A stretch of DNA of 64,000 nucleotides. It comes from Asticcacaulis sp. MM231 (GTDB lineage: Bacteria; Pseudomonadota; Alphaproteobacteria; Caulobacterales; Caulobacteraceae). Under the pieces are notes generated by a model that was not told the origin of the DNA, did no database searches, and saw only the letters and a list, made by a program, of their open reading frames with translations. Positions 30,684-39,670 of the stretch are shown one piece after another (within the stretch, counting starts at the first letter, position 1; every line of letters begins with the position of its first letter). The DNA is taken from assembly GCF_964186625.1 (NCBI RefSeq), contig NZ_OZ075108.1, forward strand, positions 682,001 to 746,000. The letters run 5' to 3'. The translations under genes were made by a program, and so were the position numbers.

Positions 30684-30833
30684 GCTTGGTCCCCTAAACG
30701 CTCATCCAGCGCCCCGTTGCAATCGCAACGGCCCAGCGCACTTTAGGGGTAAGTTTCCTGCAAGATCAAGTCCAACGGCGCGGCTGTGGATAAAATTTAT
30801 ATGACGGCGCAATTATCCAGATATGGCAAGCGC

Positions 30834-32060
30834 TTAGTCGAACATGCCACCGGCAAGATGGGCGAAGGGCAGGGACACTTCGGCCGGCGCGTTGTCCTGA
30901 TTTGAAGCAGTTTCTTCACGCTGTTCGCGGCGCACGGTTGAGGCGCGCTTCTTTTCGCTCTCGGACTTGAGCTGACCGCAGGCGGCCAGAATATCACGGC
31001 CGCGCGGGGTGCGGATCGGTGAGGCGTAGCCGGCCTTATTGAGGATAGAGGCAAACAACTCGATGGCGCGCCAGTCCGAGCACTGATAATCGGTGCCGGG
31101 CCAGGGATTGAACGGGATCAGGTTGATCTTGGCCGGAATCCCCTTCAGCAGCCTGATCAGGGCGCGCGCCTCGTTGGGGCTGTCGTTGACGTCCTTCAGC
31201 ATGACGTATTCGAAGGTGACGCGACGGGCATTGGACAGGCCCGGATAGTTGCGGATGCCTTCGATCAGTTGCTCGATATTGTACTTCTTGTTGAGCGGCA
31301 CGAGCACATCGCGCAATGGATCGTTGGTGGCGTGCAGCGAGATGGCCAGCATGGCCTGGGTGCGGGTGCCGAGTGCTTCCAGTTCCGGCACCACGCCCGA
31401 GGTCGAAACCGTGATGCGGCGGCGCGAAATGGCGATGCCCTCGCCGTCGGAAATGATGTCGATGGCGTCGGCCACGTTGTCGAGATTATAGAGCGGCTCG
31501 CCCATGCCCATGAAGACGATGTTGGAGAGCTTGCGGTCTTCCTTGGGCGACGGCCATTCGCCGAGATCATCGCGTACCACCTGCACCTGCGCGACGATTT
31601 CCGCCGCGGTCAGGTTGCGCACCAGCTTTTGCGTGCCGGTGTGGCAGAAGGTGCAGTTGAGCGTACAGCCGACCTGCGACGACACACAGAGCGCGCCCGA
31701 ACGGCCGACGTCAGGGATATAGACGGCCTCGACCTCGATGCCCGGCGCCATGCGGATCAGGTATTTACGGGTGCCGTCCTGGCTTACCTGCTTTTCAGAG
31801 ATTTCGGGACGCGCCAGAGTGAACTTTTCCTTGAAAAGCGCGCGCTGCTCTTTGGCGATGTCCGTCATCAGGTCGAAATCGGTGAAGCCGTAATGGTGCA
31901 TCCAGCGCCAGACCTGCGTGGCGCGCATCTTGGCCTTGCGCTCTTCGACCACGCCGGATTCGAACAGGGCCTTGGCCAGTCCGGCGCGCGTCAGGCCGGT
32001 GATGTTCACCAGCGAAGGTGCGGCGGCGGATTTGACGGACAGGTCGAGCGTATTGGCCAA
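30834..32060 (-). CDS. rlmN: 23S rRNA (adenine2503-C2)/tRNA (A37) methyltransferase
   Basis: 408 residues. A radical-SAM enzyme that methylates C2 of A2503 in 23S rRNA and A37 in some tRNAs. The cluster motif is [11 protein letters not shown]; the SAM-contact [11 protein letters not shown] and a late Cys in [12 protein letters not shown] (methyl-carrier region) are visible. The start is a TTG at 32060; an in-frame stop lies shortly upstream and no better start exists. The C-terminal about 40 residues form a charged extension. Confidence 0.95.
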   Translation of the reverse strand: MANTLDLSVKSAAAPSLVNITGLTRAGLAKALFESGVVEERKAKMRATQVWRWMHHYGFTDFDLMTDIAKEQRALFKEKFTLARPEISEKQVSQDGTRKYLIRMAPGIEVEAVYIPDVGRSGALCVSSQVGCTLNCTFCHTGTQKLVRNLTAAEIVAQVQVVRDDLGEWPSPKEDRKLSNIVFMGMGEPLYNLDNVADAIDIISDGEGIAISRRRITVSTSGVVPELEALGTRTQAMLAISLHATNDPLRDVLVPLNKKYNIEQLIEGIRNYPGLSNARRVTFEYVMLKDVNDSPNEARALIRLLKGIPAKINLIPFNPWPGTDYQCSDWRAIELFASILNKAGYASPIRTPRGRDILAACGQLKSESEKKRASTVRREQREETASNQDNAPAEVSLPFAHLAGGMFD

Positions 32061-32190
32061 GATATGCGGCTTTCAAAGGAGGCAATGTCGGGATGTGAGC
32101 GGGTCTATAGCGGATAATGCCGCAAATGTCTAATCGCCGCCACATTGCGCGGTCGGAGTGAAGATCTTGGTATCCTGACATGAGGTGAAG

Positions 32191-32649
32191 ATGACATACG
32201 CCGTGAAAATCCTGGCTGTTACGTTGGCGCTTGTGACTGCTGCACCGGCTGTGCAGGCCGCGCCCGATCCGGCCAGCGAGGCCTTGTCGGCCTGTCTGGT
32301 GCGCTCGGCCACGCCGAAGGATCGCACCACCCTGATCCGCTGGGCCTTCACGGTCGTGGCGCGCCATCCGAAGGTGGCCGATCTGTCGTTGATCACCGAT
32401 GTTCAGCGCCAGACGGTCTACAAGGCCACCGGCAAGCTGCTGACGCGCCTGATCAGCAGTGATTGCTCCGCCGAGGCTAGATCGGCCATCGCGACCGGCG
32501 GACAGGAGGGCCTCACCGGCGCTTTCAATGCGCTTGGTCAGGAGGCTTTGAAGGATCTGATGGGTGATCGCAGCGTGCAGTCATCGTTCGGCGAACTGCT
32601 GAACTATGTCGATCAGGGCGCCTTGTTGCGCGCTCTGGCCGGTTATTGA
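32191..32649 (+). CDS. Secreted helical protein of unknown function
   Basis: 152 residues from the ATG at 32191, with GAGG just upstream (a GTG two codons earlier is possible). The signal peptide ends at VQAAP. The mature part is mainly helical, with two Cys (SACLVR and SSDCSAE) that may pair. No known domain recognised. It diverges from rlmN and ends 5 bases before the convergent YitT gene. Confidence 0.65.
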   Translation: MTYAVKILAVTLALVTAAPAVQAAPDPASEALSACLVRSATPKDRTTLIRWAFTVVARHPKVADLSLITDVQRQTVYKATGKLLTRLISSDCSAEARSAIATGGQEGLTGAFNALGQEALKDLMGDRSVQSSFGELLNYVDQGALLRALAGY

Positions 32650-32654
32650 GCATT

Positions 32655-33305
32655 TCAGCGCCCTAAATAGCGTTCCGGCTTGTGGAATCCGACCATGACA
32701 CCACTCATGGCGGCGGCCGAAATCACCGAAAATAACAATTGGTGCGGATTGAGGATCAGGATCGACGTCGCCATGATCAGGGCGTCGCAGGCCAGTTGCG
32801 TCTTGCCGGCGTTGATATTTTTCGTCTTTTGCAGATAGAGCGCCAGCACGCCTGTGCCGCCGGCGCCGGCGCCATGGCGGGCCAGCGCCAGAATGCCCAT
32901 GCCGATGATGGTGCCGCCGAAAAGGGCTGCGAACAAGGGGTTCAGGCTTTCCAGCTTGAAGGCGTAGGGCGCGTAACTGGCCATGCCCATGATGGCGAGA
33001 TTGACGATCACCGTCTTGATCATGAAGCGCTTGCCCATGGCGGGCCAGGCAAACAGAAAAAACGGAATATTGATCAGGATAAACAGCACACCGACGGGCA
33101 GGGGCGCTACATAGGAGACCAGAAGCGCGATGCCGGCCACGCCGCCGGTGGTCAGCCCTGCCGTCTTGAGCATGACGATGCCCAGCGCGATGAACGAGCA
33201 GCCGATGGCGAAGGCGTAGATATCCTCCAGCACCGTGTGTTTCACGGTGGGGTAAAGAGCGTCCTTGCCATCCTTGTCGATAAGCTGGCCGGTTGTCGTC
33301 GTCAT
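32655..33305 (-). CDS. YitT-family membrane protein
   Basis: 216 residues from the ATG at 33305. Five hydrophobic helices and the motifs LKTAGLTTGGVAGIALLVSY and GAGAGGTGVLALYLQ match the N-terminal YitT/DUF161 membrane domain. The C-terminal DUF2179 domain of Bacillus YitT is absent, as is common in proteobacteria. A transport role has been proposed for the family but not shown. Confidence 0.82.
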   Translation of the reverse strand: MTTTTGQLIDKDGKDALYPTVKHTVLEDIYAFAIGCSFIALGIVMLKTAGLTTGGVAGIALLVSYVAPLPVGVLFILINIPFFLFAWPAMGKRFMIKTVIVNLAIMGMASYAPYAFKLESLNPLFAALFGGTIIGMGILALARHGAGAGGTGVLALYLQKTKNINAGKTQLACDALIMATSILILNPHQLLFSVISAAAMSGVMVGFHKPERYLGR

Positions 33306-33406
33306 CAGGCGGCATCCACTAAAGCGGTTGGCCTGCGCGTTTCGTTCCCAAGTGTCTAGTTGGTTTCTTATGACACAATTTTTGCAAGGCGGGAATAGTG
33401 AGGCCA

Positions 33407-33453
33407 GAAACCCCACCGCCATGCCTCAAGTGCGGCGTGGCGGTGGGGTTTTT
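33407..33453. terminator. GC-rich hairpin terminator, member of a repeat family
   Basis: AAACCCCACCGCC (33408-33420) pairs perfectly with GGCGGTGGGGTTT (33439-33451), with T5 on the plus side. It begins at the moeB stop codon, so it also ends the moeB transcript. Related hairpins with the same GAAACCCCACC start lie at 47250 and 59395. Confidence 0.85.
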
Positions 33454-34201
33454 AATGGTTTCCGCACACCGGACAGGCCAGATCGGACGGCAGTTTCACA
33501 ATGCGCGAGGTCATGTCGAGGCCATCGAAGATCATCAGCTTGCCGCGCAAGGTTTCGCCCGCACCGGTGATGATCTTGATGGTTTCCAGCGCCGCCAGCG
33601 AGCCCATGACACCCGCCAAAGCGCCGACCACGCCAACGCGTTCGCAGGTTTCGGCATCGGGCGGTATCTCCGGCACCAGGCACTGATAGCAGGGCGAACC
33701 GTCGAAGGTGGCCAACTGACCGCTGAAGCGGCCAAGCGCTGCTGACACCAGTGGCTTTTTCAGACCATGACAAACGCGATTGACCAGCAGGCGGGTCTCG
33801 AAATTGTCGCAGCCATCGAGCACGATATCGTAGCCGCCCAGGACGTCCGCGGCATTTTCTTCCGTCAGGCGCAGACGATGGACGTGGCAGTCGCAATGCG
33901 GATTGAGACCGCTGAGATGGGTCGCCGCCGCCTCGACCTTTGGGGCGCCGATATCGCGCGCACCGAACAGCACCTGCCGTTGCAGATTGCTCAAACTCAC
34001 ATCGTCATCATCGATCAGGCCCAGCGTACCGATTCCCGCCGCCGCCAGATAAAGCGCGGCTGGCGATCCGATGCCCCCCATGCCTATCAGGGCCACCTTC
34101 GCGGCTTTCAGCTTCATCTGTCCCTGACCACCGATCTCTTTGAGGACCAGATGGCGGGCATAGCGGTCGATTTCATCGTCTGTAAATTCGTTGGGGAGCA
34201 T
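33452..34201 (-). CDS. moeB: MoeB/ThiF-family sulfur-carrier adenylyltransferase
   Basis: 249 residues. It adenylates the C-terminal Gly of a ubiquitin-like sulfur carrier (MoaD or ThiS) for molybdopterin or thiamine synthesis. Visible are the nucleotide motif GMGGIGSPAALYLAAAGIG, DDDDVSLSNLQRQ, DGCDNFETR, and the zinc pairs CYQC and CPVC. No other molybdopterin or thiamine gene is close, so which pathway it serves is not certain. Divergent from hslV with a 61-base gap. Confidence 0.9.
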   Translation of the reverse strand: MLPNEFTDDEIDRYARHLVLKEIGGQGQMKLKAAKVALIGMGGIGSPAALYLAAAGIGTLGLIDDDDVSLSNLQRQVLFGARDIGAPKVEAAATHLSGLNPHCDCHVHRLRLTEENAADVLGGYDIVLDGCDNFETRLLVNRVCHGLKKPLVSAALGRFSGQLATFDGSPCYQCLVPEIPPDAETCERVGVVGALAGVMGSLAALETIKIITGAGETLRGKLMIFDGLDMTSRIVKLPSDLACPVCGNH

Positions 34202-34262
34202 AATGCGTCAAATGCGCTCACGGGCCTTGAACTGCAAGTGCAAAAGCGCCAATTAAGGCGGC

Positions 34263-34820
34263 ATGAGCGAACACAATTCCCCTTTCCCAAACTGGCATGG
34301 CACCACCATCGTGGCCGTGCGTAAAAATAACAAGACGGTCATCGCCGGTGACGGTCAGGTCTCGATGGGGGCGACCATCGTCAAGGGCGGCGCGCGCAAG
34401 GTGCGGACGCTGGCCGGCGGCAAGGTGATCGCCGGTTTCGCCGGCGCCACGGCCGACGCCTTCACCCTTTTGGAACGGCTCGAAGCCAAGCTCGAACTCT
34501 TCCCTGACCAACTGGCGCGCGCCTGTGTCGATCTCGCCAAGGACTGGCGCACCGACCGTTATCTGCGCCGTCTGGAAGCCATGCTGCTGGTGGCCGACAA
34601 GGACCATATCCTGACCATCACCGGCGTCGGCGATGTGCTGGAACCCGAAGACGGCGTGGCCGCCATTGGCTCCGGCGGCGTCTATGCCTTGTCGGCCGCC
34701 CGCGCGCTGCTGGAGTATGAACCGGATGCCGAGCTTATCGCCCGCAAGGCCATGAAGATCGCATCCAGCATTTGCGTCTATACCAATGACCACCTGACCC
34801 TTGAGAAGCTGGAGGGGTGA
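34263..34820 (+). CDS. hslV: ATP-dependent protease subunit HslV
   Basis: 185 residues. Threonine peptidase of the HslUV (ClpYQ) complex in the cytoplasm. The active form starts at the Thr of [11 protein letters not shown] after removal of the N-terminal leader, which is longer here than in E. coli. AAGGCGG precedes the start. [14 protein letters not shown] and the C-terminal CVYTND are family motifs. The acetyltransferase gene overlaps its stop by 4 bases. Confidence 0.96.
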   Translation: MSEHNSPFPNWHGTTIVAVRKNNKTVIAGDGQVSMGATIVKGGARKVRTLAGGKVIAGFAGATADAFTLLERLEAKLELFPDQLARACVDLAKDWRTDRYLRRLEAMLLVADKDHILTITGVGDVLEPEDGVAAIGSGGVYALSAARALLEYEPDAELIARKAMKIASSICVYTNDHLTLEKLEG

Positions 34821-35287
34821 TTACGTTCCGGCCCCTCAAGGACAGCGACGCCGGTCTGCTCCTGATCTGGATGGCGTCACCGCATATCCAACCCTGGTGG
34901 ACGGAAGGCAACTCGACCCCGGAGGATGAGGTCGATGACGCGCTGAACCTGATCGGCAGTGATGACGGCGCAGCCTTTATCATTGAACTCAGCAAGAGAC
35001 CGATCGGCTATATCCAGTCTTCTCCTTGCGGACCCGATCAGCCGGAGGGTGCGTTGGGTCTCGATATGTTCATTGGTGATGTATCGCTGACCGGCGAGGG
35101 GCTTGGCCCGCAGATCCTGCGTCAGTTCGGCGATGACCTGCTGGCCAGGGGCGCAACCCGTTTGCTGATGGATCCTCACAGCGCCAATGACCGCGCCATA
35201 TCGGCCTGGCGCAAGGCCGGCTTTGATATTGTTGAAACACGCGGCGACGTCACGCTGATGTCCCGTAACCCGAAACTGAGTGCCTAA
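34817..35287 (+). CDS. GNAT acetyltransferase (AAC(6')-like) inside the hsl operon
   Basis: 156 residues, starting GTG inside the hslV stop (GTGA). It begins [18 protein letters not shown] and has the acetyl-CoA loop region [21 protein letters not shown] and the late [18 protein letters not shown], as in the AacA4/Acetyltransf_8 group, which includes aminoglycoside 6'-N-acetyltransferases and siderophore-type acetylases. Lying between hslV and hslU with no gap, it is translated with the protease; the substrate is unknown. Confidence 0.85.
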   Translation: MITFRPLKDSDAGLLLIWMASPHIQPWWTEGNSTPEDEVDDALNLIGSDDGAAFIIELSKRPIGYIQSSPCGPDQPEGALGLDMFIGDVSLTGEGLGPQILRQFGDDLLARGATRLLMDPHSANDRAISAWRKAGFDIVETRGDVTLMSRNPKLSA

Positions 35288-35288
35288 C

Positions 35289-36588
35289 ATGACCACCTTC
35301 TCTCCCCGCGAGATCGTTTCCGAACTCGACCGTTTCATCATCGGCCACCACGACGCTAAGAAGGCTGTCGCCGTCGCCCTGCGTAATCGCTGGCGCCGCA
35401 AGGCGACCGATGAAAGCATCCGCGACGAGATCACGCCGAAAAATATCCTGATGATCGGACCCACGGGCGTCGGCAAGACCGAGATCGCCCGCCGGTTGGC
35501 CAAGCTGGCGCAGGCGCCTTTTATCAAGGTCGAAGCGACCAAGTTCACCGAGGTCGGCTATGTCGGCCGCGACGTCGACCAGATCGTGCGTGACCTGGTG
35601 GAAGCCGCCATGCTGATGATCAAGGACAAGAACCGCCTGAGCGTGCGCGCCAAGGCCGAGGCTGCCGCAGAGGAACGCCTGATCGACGCGTTGGTGGGCG
35701 AAACCGCCGCGCCGGCCACGCGCGAAAGCTTCCGCAAGAAGCTGCGCAACAACGAACTGGACGACAAGGAAATCGAAATCTCCCTAACCGACACGGGCCC
35801 TGCCGTCGGCATGATGGAGATACCCGGCCAACAAAACGGCGCTTTCAACCTCTCCGACATGCTGTCGAAAGCCATGGGCGGCCGCAAGAAGACGATCAAG
35901 ACGACGGTTAAATCGGCCATCCCCAACCTGATCACCGAGGAATCCGACAAGCTGCTCGATCAGGATTTCAGTCGCCAACGAAGCGCTGAAGCTGGCCGAG
36001 AACGAAGGCATCGTCTTCCTTGATGAGATCGACAAGGTGGCCTCGCGCTCTGATCGCGGCGGCGGCGATGTGTCGCGCGAAGGTGTGCAGCGCGATCTGC
36101 TGCCGCTTATCGAAGGCACCACGGTCTCGACCAAGTATGGCCCGGTCAAGACCGACCACATCCTCTTCATCGCCTCGGGCGCGTTCCACGTGTCGAAGCC
36201 TTCGGATTTGCTGCCGGAATTGCAGGGCCGCCTGCCGATCCGCGTCGAACTCAAAGCTCTGACGCAGGATGATTTCCGCCGCATATTAAGCGAACCGGAA
36301 GCCAATCTGATCAAGCAGAACCAGGCGCTGATGCTGACCGAAGGCGTGACCCTGACCTTTGATGACGGCGCCATCGCGGCCATGGCCGAGGCGGCTGCTA
36401 CGGTCAATGCCAAGGTCGAGAATATCGGCGCGCGCCGGCTTCATACAGTCATCGAAAAGGTGATGGAGGACCTGTCCTATACGGCGTCCGATATGTCCGG
36501 CCAGAAAGTGGCGATCGATGCCGAGTACGTCAAAAAGCGCCTGGGCGATATCGCCACAGACGCTGATCTGAGCCGCTATATTCTGTAG
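35289..36588 (+). pseudogene. hslU: ATPase subunit HslU, broken by one extra base
   Basis: HslU is the AAA+ unfoldase of HslUV. Walker A (GPTGVGKT, residues 57-64) is in the first frame, which then runs off after DQDF and stops at 36023 (244 residues). Walker B ([12 protein letters not shown]), [20 protein letters not shown] and the C-terminal DLSRYIL are in the next frame up to 36588. Removing the A at 35970 restores one reading frame of 432 residues, with the same spacing to Walker B as E. coli HslU. The extra base is not in a homopolymer run. Either a true null or a sequence error. Confidence 0.93.
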
Positions 36589-36867
36589 CTACTTCACCGT
36601 TTCGAAATTGCTGGCGAACTCATCGTAGCAATCGTGAAACATCTGGCGGAACTGTTCCTCAAACATGAGGGTGGCCTCGGCGCGCCGGGCCGCCATCTGT
36701 TCGCCGAAGCCATTGCCGTTGAGGCAGAGATAAGCGCCGTAACGGGCGGCGGCATAAAGCGCCGAAAGCGCGACATCCTCGGCATGGGCGTGTTCGCTCT
36801 GTGCGTTGCAGATATCGATATGCGCTTTGGCTCGGGCGGTAAACGCCAGTTCTTCGGGGGTAGACAT
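36589..36867 (-). CDS. DUF3144 family protein
   Basis: 92 residues. FTARAKAHIDICNAQ, LYAAARYGAYL and FEEQFRQMFHDCYDEFASNFE match DUF3144, a small helical cytoplasmic family of unknown function. Its stop directly abuts the hslU stop on the other strand. It begins 7 bases after the tyrosine phosphatase gene, so the two form an operon. Confidence 0.78.
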   Translation of the reverse strand: MSTPEELAFTARAKAHIDICNAQSEHAHAEDVALSALYAAARYGAYLCLNGNGFGEQMAARRAEATLMFEEQFRQMFHDCYDEFASNFETVK

Positions 36868-36874
36868 GGGAACC

Positions 36875-37339
36875 TCAGTTGCTCGTCAGGGATTTTAGTA
36901 AGCCGGCACTGGCCTTGTCGCACAGTTGATAGACCTCTTCAAAGTGCGAATTGCCGCCGTAATAGGGATCGGGCACATCCTTTTTGACGCCCAGGGCTTC
37001 TTCGAGATAGAGCCCGACGCGAGCCTGCGCGCCTTCCGGCCGCATGGTTTCCAGATGGCGGACATTGTCTCGGTCGAGCCCAAGGATCGGGTCGAAACGA
37101 TCGAAATCACCGACCTGGATTTGCCGGGCGCGCTGGTCGGAAATATCGATGCTGTGATGCGCCGCCGTAGCAATAGAGCGCTTGTCGGGCAATTCGCCGC
37201 TGTGCCAGCCGCCGCAGCCGGCGGAATCGATGGTAAAGCGGTTCTCAAGCCGCGCCGCCGCCACATGGGCGCGAAAAATGCCCTCGGCCAGCGGTGAACG
37301 GCAGATATTGCCAAGGCAGACGAAAAGAACAGAGGTCAT
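36875..37339 (-). CDS. Low-molecular-weight protein-tyrosine phosphatase
   Basis: 154 residues. The phosphate loop is CLGNICRSP (CX5RS) at residues 8-16, and the general-acid Asp is in VPDPYYGG. This is the eukaryote-like LMW-PTP group, not arsenate reductase alone, since the DPYY motif is kept. Such enzymes often reverse tyrosine kinases of polysaccharide export; none lies nearby. First gene of a pair with DUF3144. Confidence 0.92.
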   Translation of the reverse strand: MTSVLFVCLGNICRSPLAEGIFRAHVAAARLENRFTIDSAGCGGWHSGELPDKRSIATAAHHSIDISDQRARQIQVGDFDRFDPILGLDRDNVRHLETMRPEGAQARVGLYLEEALGVKKDVPDPYYGGNSHFEEVYQLCDKASAGLLKSLTSN

Positions 37340-37397
37340 GACAAGCTTTCACGGAATCGGGCATAGTGCCGATCCTATGTAATGTTGAAGTTGCCCG

Positions 37398-38093
37398 ATG
37401 AAAACCACGAAGCGCGCGCCCAAGGCCGCCAAACGCCGCAAGGTTGATCCTGAACTGATCCGTCAGTTGTTCGAACGTTTCGAGCAGGACAAGCCGGACC
37501 CGAAGACGGAGCTGAACTTCGTCAACCCGTTCACGCTCACCGTGGCCGTGGCGCTATCGGCCCAGACCACGGACGTGGCGGTCAACAAGGCGACGGCGCC
37601 GCTGTTCGCCATCGCCGACAATCCGGCGGATATGCTGGCGCTTGGTGAAGACAAACTGATGCGGATGATCAGCTCCATCGGGCTCTATCGCAACAAGGCG
37701 AAGAACGTCATGGAGATGTGCCGCATTCTGCTGGCGCAGTATGATGGTGATATCCCACTCAATCGCGCGGCCTTGCTCAGCCTGCCGGGCGTGGGTAACA
37801 AGACGGCGTCTGTGGTGCTCAATGAACTGGATATCGAGCCGGCCATCGCGGTCGACACCCATGTCTATCGCGTTTCGCACCGACTGGGTTTGGTCGATGC
37901 CAGCGCCAATACACCGGACAAGGTGGAGGCCGTCCTGGTGAAGGTCATCCCGAAGCCCTGGCTGACCCGCGCGCACCACTGGCTGATCCTGCACGGCCGC
38001 TATGTGTGCGTGGCGCGTAAGCCTAAGTGTGAGATCTGCATCGTGCGGGATTTGTGTCCCAAGATCGGCGTCGAGTTTACGCCTCTGGTCTAA
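37398..38093 (+). CDS. nth: Endonuclease III
   Basis: 231 residues. It removes oxidised pyrimidines and cuts the abasic site by beta-elimination. The HhH motif LPGVGNKTASVVLNEL holds the catalytic Lys; the catalytic Asp is in AVDTHVYRVSHRLG; the [4Fe-4S] ligands are CVARKPKCEICIVRDLC. The N-terminus is basic and extended (KTTKRAPKAAKRRKVD) compared with E. coli. Its stop shares CTAA with the convergent desaturase gene. Confidence 0.96.
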   Translation: MKTTKRAPKAAKRRKVDPELIRQLFERFEQDKPDPKTELNFVNPFTLTVAVALSAQTTDVAVNKATAPLFAIADNPADMLALGEDKLMRMISSIGLYRNKAKNVMEMCRILLAQYDGDIPLNRAALLSLPGVGNKTASVVLNELDIEPAIAVDTHVYRVSHRLGLVDASANTPDKVEAVLVKVIPKPWLTRAHHWLILHGRYVCVARKPKCEICIVRDLCPKIGVEFTPLV

Positions 38094-39073
38094 GATCGCA
38101 GATGCGTCTGTCTGCCAATCCACTGAAGCGATGGGCATAGTTTCACATCCGGCTTGAAGTGAGGCTGAGCCCCTTCAGCCCACTGGAGTTGTGGACGATG
38201 CGGCAAATCCTTGGCCACCCGGATATTCCATGCCAGACCCAGCGCTTCCAAAATCTTGATAAAGCGATAGCCGGGATCGCTCTGGCCCTTATAGATTCCG
38301 ATGCGCGCAGATCCGGGAAAGGCGTGATGGTTGTTGTGCCAGCCTTCGCCCATGGTGATCAGGCCGGTAAGATGGACATTGCGGCCTTGCACACCGGCGC
38401 CTTTGATCTGCCAGTCATCTTCATGTGCCTGATGCGCGAAATAGCCGATCAGCCAGTGGCCGGTAACCGTGGTGGCGATCTGTGCGCAGACACCCCAGAT
38501 GACCCAGGCCCAGCCACCGATCAGGTAAAAAGCGATAACCCAGGGCAGGTGGACGGCGATCCAGTGGCGATCGATGAAGCGATAAAACGGATCGTTGGCG
38601 ACTTCGGGTTCGATGGTCAGGTGTGGCGGTTTTGCCAGACGAATGTCGCCGTGCATCTGCCAGAGCGCATCGATCAGCATGGGTTGGCGGTGCGCGAAAT
38701 AATCGTGACACCGTGTCTGTCGCTGTGCCCAGTCGCGGAAATCGTGGGTATGGATCATGGCGAAAGGCCCGCCTAGCCCGGTCAGAGTGCCGAAATAAAC
38801 GAGCAGGCGTTCCAGCCAGAGCGGACACGCGAAACTCTTGTGTATCAGGCGCCTGTGCATCCCGACGCTATGCCCCAACAGCAGGACCGCGACGGTTTTG
38901 ATGGCGAACAGCAGAACTGTATCCCAGCGCAGGTAATAGATCAGGCCGCAGGTCGTGGCGGCATACATGCTCAGCAGAAACAGCGACTTGACCGGCACAT
39001 AGACCACCTTGCCATCCAAGGCGCCGGCCTCTTTGGTAAGATCGATGCGGTCGATATTTTCAAAGTTTGGCAT
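38090..39073 (-). CDS. Membrane fatty-acid (acyl-CoA-type) desaturase
   Basis: 327 residues with about four to five membrane helices. It should insert a double bond into acyl chains using a diiron centre. His boxes are seen as HSVGMHRRLIH (first) and GEGWHNNHHAFP (last). The middle box, normally HxxHH, is unusual: HTHDFRDWAQRQTRCHDYF. A conserved NH/GH-rich loop is present (TGHWLIGYFAHQAHEDDW). The 5' region holds a repeated TTANCTAA motif that looks like an operator. Confidence 0.82.
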   Translation of the reverse strand: MPNFENIDRIDLTKEAGALDGKVVYVPVKSLFLLSMYAATTCGLIYYLRWDTVLLFAIKTVAVLLLGHSVGMHRRLIHKSFACPLWLERLLVYFGTLTGLGGPFAMIHTHDFRDWAQRQTRCHDYFAHRQPMLIDALWQMHGDIRLAKPPHLTIEPEVANDPFYRFIDRHWIAVHLPWVIAFYLIGGWAWVIWGVCAQIATTVTGHWLIGYFAHQAHEDDWQIKGAGVQGRNVHLTGLITMGEGWHNNHHAFPGSARIGIYKGQSDPGYRFIKILEALGLAWNIRVAKDLPHRPQLQWAEGAQPHFKPDVKLCPSLQWIGRQTHLRS

Positions 39074-39094
39074 CGTAACTCTCTGCGTAATTTC

Positions 39095-39120
39095 AATTAG
39101 CTAATTATCTAAATAACTAA
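39095..39120. promoter_or_regulatory. Operator-like TTANCTAA repeats upstream of the desaturase
   Basis: Three 8-base units stand side by side: TTAGCTAA (39097-39104), TTATCTAA (39105-39112) and ATAACTAA (39113-39120). They also form a 12-base perfect palindrome AATTAGCTAATT (39095-39106) and a near-perfect 16-base dyad. TTAG...CTAA dyads are typical of MarR/SlyA-type sites. It lies 22-47 bases before the desaturase start, where a bound repressor would block transcription. Confidence 0.5.
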
Positions 39121-39157
39121 ACGTGAAACTTGTCAAGCTGCAGAGCGTGAAGATTTT

Positions 39158-39670
39158 TTAAGGTCGGTGCCGCTCCAACACGCCGATTGTTTCGCCGTGG
39201 AACACGCTTTCACGCAAGGGCCTGAAACCGCATTTGAGCGCCAGTTTCAGCGAGGCGTCGTTTTCATAGCTGATCATGCACTGGAGTCGCGGCATGTTCA
39301 GCGCTGTATCGGCATGGTTAAGCGCAGCGCTGAGTGCCTCCGAAGCATAGCCCTTGCCGTGAAATCCGGCATCGAATACCCAGCCAGATTCAGGCGCCTC
39401 CAGGGGGGGGGCGATGGCGCGTTTGTAGTCGAACACACCGACCACTCCGATATGCTGATCCGTGTCTTTCAGGCGCACCGACCAGTTGCCGAAGCCGAAG
39501 ACCTGCCAGTGACCGATATCGCGCAGTAGCCGCAGCCAGACCGTTTCGCGGTCCATAGGCTTGCCGGTGATATAGCGATAGACATCGGGCTGGCGCCACA
39601 GGGCGCACTGCGCCTCGTAATCGGTCGCAGCCAGCGGTTTCAGCACCAGGCGTTCGGTCTCAATGAACAT
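39158..39670 (-). CDS. GNAT acetyltransferase (RimJ/RimL type)
   Basis: 170 residues from the ATG at 39670 (MFIETERLVLKPLAATDYEA), the usual start of this group; a longer frame upstream lies inside the ATP-grasp gene. The acetyl-CoA loop is GFHGKGYASEALSAAL and the C-terminal part has ENDASLKLALKCGFRPL. RimJ/L-type enzymes acetylate N-terminal or small-molecule amines. It overlaps the ATP-grasp gene by 11 bases, so the two are probably co-translated. Confidence 0.87.
   Translation of the reverse strand: MFIETERLVLKPLAATDYEAQCALWRQPDVYRYITGKPMDRETVWLRLLRDIGHWQVFGFGNWSVRLKDTDQHIGVVGVFDYKRAIAPPLEAPESGWVFDAGFHGKGYASEALSAALNHADTALNMPRLQCMISYENDASLKLALKCGFRPLRESVFHGETIGVLERHRP

Noticed and set aside
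29604..30746. 380-codon open frame antisense to the trypsin-fold and DUF350 genes
   Set aside because: It spans two real genes and their gap, with low-complexity Arg/Gly/Asp sequence.
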